Of a stretch of DNA of 35,983 bases, positions 32,238 to 35,983 are shown in pieces. A program made the position numbers and the translations under genes. The stretch is from Holdemanella biformis DSM 3989 (GTDB lineage Bacteria > Bacillota_I > Bacilli_A > Erysipelotrichales > Erysipelotrichaceae). Where the stretch lies: the NCBI RefSeq assembly GCF_000156655.1, contig NZ_DS996842.1:20957-56939 (forward strand). Direction: 5' to 3'. Positions within the stretch are counted from its first letter, which is position 1. The number at the start of each line of letters is the position of its first letter. The notes under the pieces are model-generated. The model searched no databases and was not told the origin of the DNA. It saw only the letters and a program-made list of their open reading frames with translations.

Positions 32238-32999
32238 TTAATTTCTTAATGATTCACCTTTAAATTCTAATCGATATGCTTTACATAGAACTCGATCTAA
32301 ACACGCGTCAGCGTATGTACAATCCTTAAATAAATCGTACCATTCTTTTACTGGGATTTGAGAAACCAACACTGTTGATTTTCTTCCTTCCCTTGAGTCA
32401 AGAATTTCAAATAGATGTCTACATTTTTCAACATCAAGATTCATAAGCCCAAAATCATCTATAATCAGTAGGTCTACTTGCGCTATATTTTCCATAATAC
32501 CTAAAAATTTTAGTGAATCATCCACTTGTTCATGAGCACTGAGTTCCAGTAAGAGTTTGGAAGCAGAATAATATCTTACTTCTTTGAATTGTTTTAAAGC
32601 TGCAACTGCCAAGGCATTCACGTAATATGTTTTTCCTGTTCCTGTCATTCCTGTAACTACGAGATTTCTTCCTTCATCTATCCATGTACAAGTATTAAGT
32701 TTTTCGATTGTTGGTATATCCAGTTGTCTATCCGAAACATAAAGCTTCTCATCAAATGTTGCTCCAGGTATTTTCAGTTTAGCTTTTTTTAAATAACGTT
32801 CAAATTTCTTGTTGTATCTTAGATTCCATTCAGCTGTGACCAGTTTTTCAAAGCGATTTTGAAAAGATTCTAAATCACTATTCGGATTTTCCAGTTGAAT
32901 GCGAAGCTCTTCTGCCATGCCCGAAAACTTCATGGATTTTAATTTCTCATATAGATCCATATAAAGTATTTGTTCTTCTTTTATTTCTGTATTATTCAT
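32238..32999 (-). CDS. istB: IstB-type helper ATPase of the IS21 element
   Basis: A 253-residue AAA+ protein that binds target DNA and stimulates the transposase. It has an N-terminal helical IstB domain, Walker A VTGMTGTGKT (115-124) and Walker B VDLLIIDDFG. IstB is essential for IS21 transposition. Its start overlaps the end of istA by 8 bases. Confidence 0.95.
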   Translation of the reverse strand: MNNTEIKEEQILYMDLYEKLKSMKFSGMAEELRIQLENPNSDLESFQNRFEKLVTAEWNLRYNKKFERYLKKAKLKIPGATFDEKLYVSDRQLDIPTIEKLNTCTWIDEGRNLVVTGMTGTGKTYYVNALAVAALKQFKEVRYYSASKLLLELSAHEQVDDSLKFLGIMENIAQVDLLIIDDFGLMNLDVEKCRHLFEILDSREGRKSTVLVSQIPVKEWYDLFKDCTYADACLDRVLCKAYRLEFKGESLRN

Positions 33000-34539
33000 A
33001 ATGTGATTTACCCCTAATATTCTTATGTTCAGGAAGAGTTCCAGAACTGTTTGTTTTCTTTTGATTCATCAAATTGTAAAGCTGCTTTTTAAAATGTGTA
33101 TAGTTATAGATATGAGATTCCAGACAAGTCTTGGCAGCTGTATCCGAAAATACTTTTGGATTGTTTTTACACAAGTGAAGGATTCCATTGCAGCTTTTAT
33201 AAGACTGTTCTTCATAGCGGAATGTGCCGATAACCATACAAATTAATTCATAAACATTTGGACCATAACTCTTTGCCCAGCTTTTGTATGATTCTGCATT
33301 CATTTTGTTTTCCAGGTAGTAATAACGATGGCTCTCAGGCATATGCTCTTCCTTTGTTATATATTTTGGAAATGGTTTATAAGCACGTTTATGCGTACAG
33401 ATCAGATGGTTCATAGAATCACAGATAATAATATCGAAATATGAAGCTTTTAATGTAACTTCCTGTTTATAATAAGTATGGGGAACAGAATAGTAATGGT
33501 TATCATATTCAACATGATAATTATTAGGAACGGTTTTGATTACATATGTATATGGCTTTAAAGATTCATGTGGTAGTGGCTGTAAAGCAGGCTTGTCATA
33601 TTTATCAAATAATTCTTTTCTGTTTCCTTTTTCTTTAGAAAATTCTCGATTGTTCAACTCATCTATGATTATAGATATTTCTGCATTCAGTTCTGAGAAG
33701 CTAGAAAAACGACGTCCTTTTAATTTTTCCAAAAGATGTGTTTCTATCCATTTGACATTGTTTTCAACCGTAGACTTTGCACGCGGCTTTAACGGAGGAG
33801 CTGGAACAATTACAGTATTGTAGTAATCCTGCAAATCTTCATAGACCTTGTTTAAAATCAATACATCTTTTGTGTTTTTAATAGAAGCAGCCTTTGTATT
33901 GTCGGGCTTTAGAATTTTAGGAACACCTCCATAAAAGTTTAAAGCTTCTATCGTACCCTGAAGAAAGTTGGGTGTTTGTTCATTTGGAAACGCCATAACG
34001 AAGCAGTAACTGCTCACACCTAAGGTTGTTGTAAAAAAATGAGCAGTCTGAAGTTCACCAGGCACATCAGTATATACAAGATCCAAAGTGTCTCCAACCC
34101 AGTCTATATACATAATTTCACCAGGAACTCTGTTGATTGCCATTCTAAGATTGCTTTCCAAATGATTTTCATCAAGCCATTGTTTAAAGTAATGTTTAAA
34201 TTGCGTGTATTGATAGCCATCTGGATATAATTTCTTATAATCAATCCAAATAAAATACAAATTTGCCTTGGAATTTTTATCTGTAAGCTTTTTATAGACT
34301 TTCTCAAAATCCGGTAACGGAGCTTCCTTTCTAGGATGTGCGTTTGGATAGAACATTTGTTCAACCATTTTTGGTGTCATAGAATGAAGTTGCTTAAGAG
34401 TTACATCCATTGTCTTAAACTTTTTCTTGATGTCAGTGATAGTGCTGTTCCCAATCGAATATCTTGTACGAATGTCGTTATAAGAGAAACCATCTTCTAA
34501 CATTTCAAGAACACCAATAATTGTAGTGCTTTTCTGCAT
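32992..34539 (-). CDS. istA: IstA-type DDE transposase of the IS21 element
   Basis: A 515-residue transposase with an N-terminal helix-turn-helix (YNDIRTRYSIGNSTITDIKK) and an rve integrase core. Candidate catalytic residues are Asp146 (MYIDWVGD), Asp213 (LKPDNTKA) and Glu259 (KSTVENNVKW). A C-terminal Mu-type beta region (NNYHVEYDNHYYSVPH) follows. AAAGGAGG lies upstream of the ATG on the minus strand. It is full length. Confidence 0.96.
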   Translation of the reverse strand: MQKSTTIIGVLEMLEDGFSYNDIRTRYSIGNSTITDIKKKFKTMDVTLKQLHSMTPKMVEQMFYPNAHPRKEAPLPDFEKVYKKLTDKNSKANLYFIWIDYKKLYPDGYQYTQFKHYFKQWLDENHLESNLRMAINRVPGEIMYIDWVGDTLDLVYTDVPGELQTAHFFTTTLGVSSYCFVMAFPNEQTPNFLQGTIEALNFYGGVPKILKPDNTKAASIKNTKDVLILNKVYEDLQDYYNTVIVPAPPLKPRAKSTVENNVKWIETHLLEKLKGRRFSSFSELNAEISIIIDELNNREFSKEKGNRKELFDKYDKPALQPLPHESLKPYTYVIKTVPNNYHVEYDNHYYSVPHTYYKQEVTLKASYFDIIICDSMNHLICTHKRAYKPFPKYITKEEHMPESHRYYYLENKMNAESYKSWAKSYGPNVYELICMVIGTFRYEEQSYKSCNGILHLCKNNPKVFSDTAAKTCLESHIYNYTHFKKQLYNLMNQKKTNSSGTLPEHKNIRGKSHYE

Positions 34540-34683
34540 ACAAAAAGGCCTCCTTTCACTACAGTCAAACTATAGCATTAAGGAGGTCCTATTACACCGG
34601 TAGTACGTCATGTTGCACCGCTTCAAGCGTCATTCGAAACCGGTATGACCGCTAGGGGTGCACCGAATTAGCCGTCAATTGCA

Positions 34684-34691
34684 CTATGTTA
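34684..34691 (+). repeat. Right copy of the 8-bp target site duplication
   Basis: CTATGTTA directly after the right end of the insertion, identical to 32149-32156. Confidence 0.93.
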
Positions 34692-35983
34692 GGTTATGGA
34701 TATATTAGTGCTTATTTTATCGTGTTTAATCTATTAAAAAGAAAGTATGAAGATAAAAAGATTCGCATAAGTTTATTAATCTTGAGTATACTCTTTGGTT
34801 CTTTCTTTGTGTTTACACTTTCATTGACAAGATTTATTCTGTATCAAATATCTTACTTATTTTTTAAATCCAAATCCGATCAAATTGGATTTACCATTTT
34901 ATGCTTTTCTATTCTGTATCCAACACAAGTACTGTCTATATCGTTTGTACTACCTATTCTTTTGCAGCTTGTATCCTATTTTTGTACAGAACATAAGTGG
35001 ATCGTACAAAAGATGGTTTTAATAAGCGTCTTATTCATTTACTTTAAGAAAGTCGATATTGTTTCGTTCTTGTTGTTTAATTTACTTCGAAAGTTATATG
35101 GATGTGTATTCTTGTTGGGAATGTTTATTCCGGATTTTTTGACATTAAAAATTCCATATCTAACAATTCATTATGCTCCACAATATGTATTTATTTTGGC
35201 CTTTATTGTAGTTTATATACAATGTCTTAAACATTTTAAATGGAAATATATGATCCTTTTTCTCATTCCATTTCTAGAAGTTTTTTGTAATCCATTCTTT
35301 CAAGTTTATACATTAAATATAGGGCAGGGCGATTGTAGTGTCATTGTAGAACCTTTTTATAAAAGTGTAGTAATGATTGATTGTGGTCAAAGCCTATATC
35401 GAGATAATGTAGAACGTATTATTTTTCCTTTTTTAGAAAACAAGAATATTCATACAATCGATACTTTGATTTTAACACATGATGACTTTGATCATAGTGG
35501 TGGTTATGATCATTTAAAAGAAAAGGTTAAAATCAAACAGGTAATCAAGAACTCAAAAGATAAGGTAAATGTAGAATACCCATTCTATTTACTTCTTCAA
35601 GAAAGAATGGCGAAAGATGAAAATGATTCAAGTATAATCTCTTATTTTACATATGATCATTTAAATTATCTTTTTATGGGTGATGCGAGTAAAGAAATCG
35701 AAAAACAATTGATGGACACGTATGATTTAAAAGCGGATGTGATCAAAATAGGACATCATGGTTCAAATACAAGTTCAGACGCAGCTTTTTTGGATTCTTT
35801 AGATTGTAAGATTGCCTTAATTAGTGCAGGCTATAAGAATAAGTATGATCATCCTAGTACGGAAACATTAACGACATTAGATCATTTACATATTCATACT
35901 TTTTGTACAAGTACAGATGGCAGTATTGCGATTTATTCTTTGCATCACTTTGCTTTTATTGTCACAAACGATGGATTGTTTGG
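34684..35983 (+). pseudogene. comEC: comEC, 3' part, membrane and metallo-beta-lactamase domains (runs off the window)
   Basis: The frame is open from the duplication to the window end and continues the ComEC protein: MLGYGYISAYFIV, several hydrophobic helices, then LNIGQGDCSVIVEP at the start of the metallo-beta-lactamase domain. Metal-binding motifs THDDFDHSGG and IGHHGSNTSS are present, as is AGYKNKYDHPS near the edge. The MBL domain degrades the non-transforming strand in other species. Separated from its N-terminus, without a ribosome site, it is probably not expressed as a working channel. The usual SGLHV motif of the competence domain is not evident. Confidence 0.92.

Larger units (their letters stand above)
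32157..34683 (-). mobile_element. IS21-family insertion sequence in comEC
   Basis: A complete 2527-bp element carrying istA and istB on the minus strand. The ends are imperfect inverted repeats starting TGCATATGACGG (left) and TGCAATTGACGG (right, complement), 10 of 12 identical, with the TG...CA termini usual for IS21. Both are followed by an internal GGTGC repeat. The left end also has a perfect 9-bp hairpin (32173-32195, ATGGTGCGC). An 8-bp direct duplication CTATGTTA flanks it. Both genes are intact, so the element looks active and recent. Confidence 0.96.

Noticed and set aside
33025-34230. Plus-strand ORFs within the insertion element
   Set aside because: They are antisense to istA, which is intact with clear catalytic motifs.
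1-35983. TGA read as tryptophan throughout the genome
   Set aside because: comEA and marR stop at TGA with overlapping starts downstream, and long genes contain no in-frame TGA, so a genome-wide change of code is excluded. Only the 211-1002 frame raises the question.
1-35983. CRISPR array, rRNA or tRNA genes
   Set aside because: No regularly spaced repeats and no recognisable rRNA or tRNA cloverleaf sequences were seen on either strand.

Overview
The window is low-GC DNA from a Bacillota (Firmicutes) bacterium. TAA is the commonest stop codon, Shine-Dalgarno sequences are strong (AGGAGG type), and there is a T-box valS leader and a yrzL/ireB-ruvX-yrzB-mltG-greA-comEA-comEC backbone. The protein flavour (tandem LCP proteins with three N-terminal membrane segments, an ireB block, small DUF families) suggests a commensal of the Erysipelotrichia/Clostridia type. 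That placement is inference only; no rRNA or tRNA gene is present to settle it.

Layout. (1) 1-1002: the tail of an upstream gene and an accessory gene interrupted by two in-frame TGA codons. (2) 1028-11144: the regulatory and initiation half of an exopolysaccharide/capsule locus: a Wzz-like adaptor, the CpsB phosphatase, the CpsD tyrosine kinase, a PepSY-like lipoprotein split by a -1 frameshift at A_AAA_AAG, three tandem LytR-CpsA-Psr (LCP) paralogues (the third broken by a deletion), a small membrane protein and a membrane nucleotide-sugar 4,6-dehydratase of the CapD/PglF type. No glycosyltransferase, flippase or polymerase is in view. (3) 11200-15101: accessory genes: a collapsed remnant of an AAA ATPase, a HipA-like kinase, a zinc-ribbon/GYF2/DUF4234 membrane protein overlapping a DUF2752 gene, a HIRAN-like protein and a coiled-coil protein. 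(4) 15171-18086: valS with its T-box leader. (5) 18230-23505: a second accessory block: two tiny basic proteins with near-perfect ribosome sites, a nested hairpin element, an AAA ATPase plus RloB pair resembling AbiL-type phage defence, a small independent RNA unit, a DprA-like gene, a heavily frameshifted ORF, an orphan DUF3791 protein and an unknown SH3-like protein. (6) 23534-28435: a structured leader or small RNA, a MarR repressor with palindromic operators, and a heterodimeric ABC exporter with one degenerate ATP site. (7) 28503-35983: the conserved block ireB-ruvX-yrzB-mltG-greA-comEA-comEC. An IS21-family element has inserted into comEC with a clean 8-bp target duplication.

How it works together. 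CpsB, CpsD and the Wzz-like protein should control chain length through a tyrosine phosphorylation cycle, and the LCP proteins should attach the glycan to the wall. MarR should control its exporter from its own promoter. The RloA/RloB-like pair is the clearest defence candidate. Competence DNA uptake is probably lost because comEC is split.

Limits. All calls come from reading the sequence. Several gene breaks are single-base changes in A or G runs, so read or assembly error has to be excluded for those.
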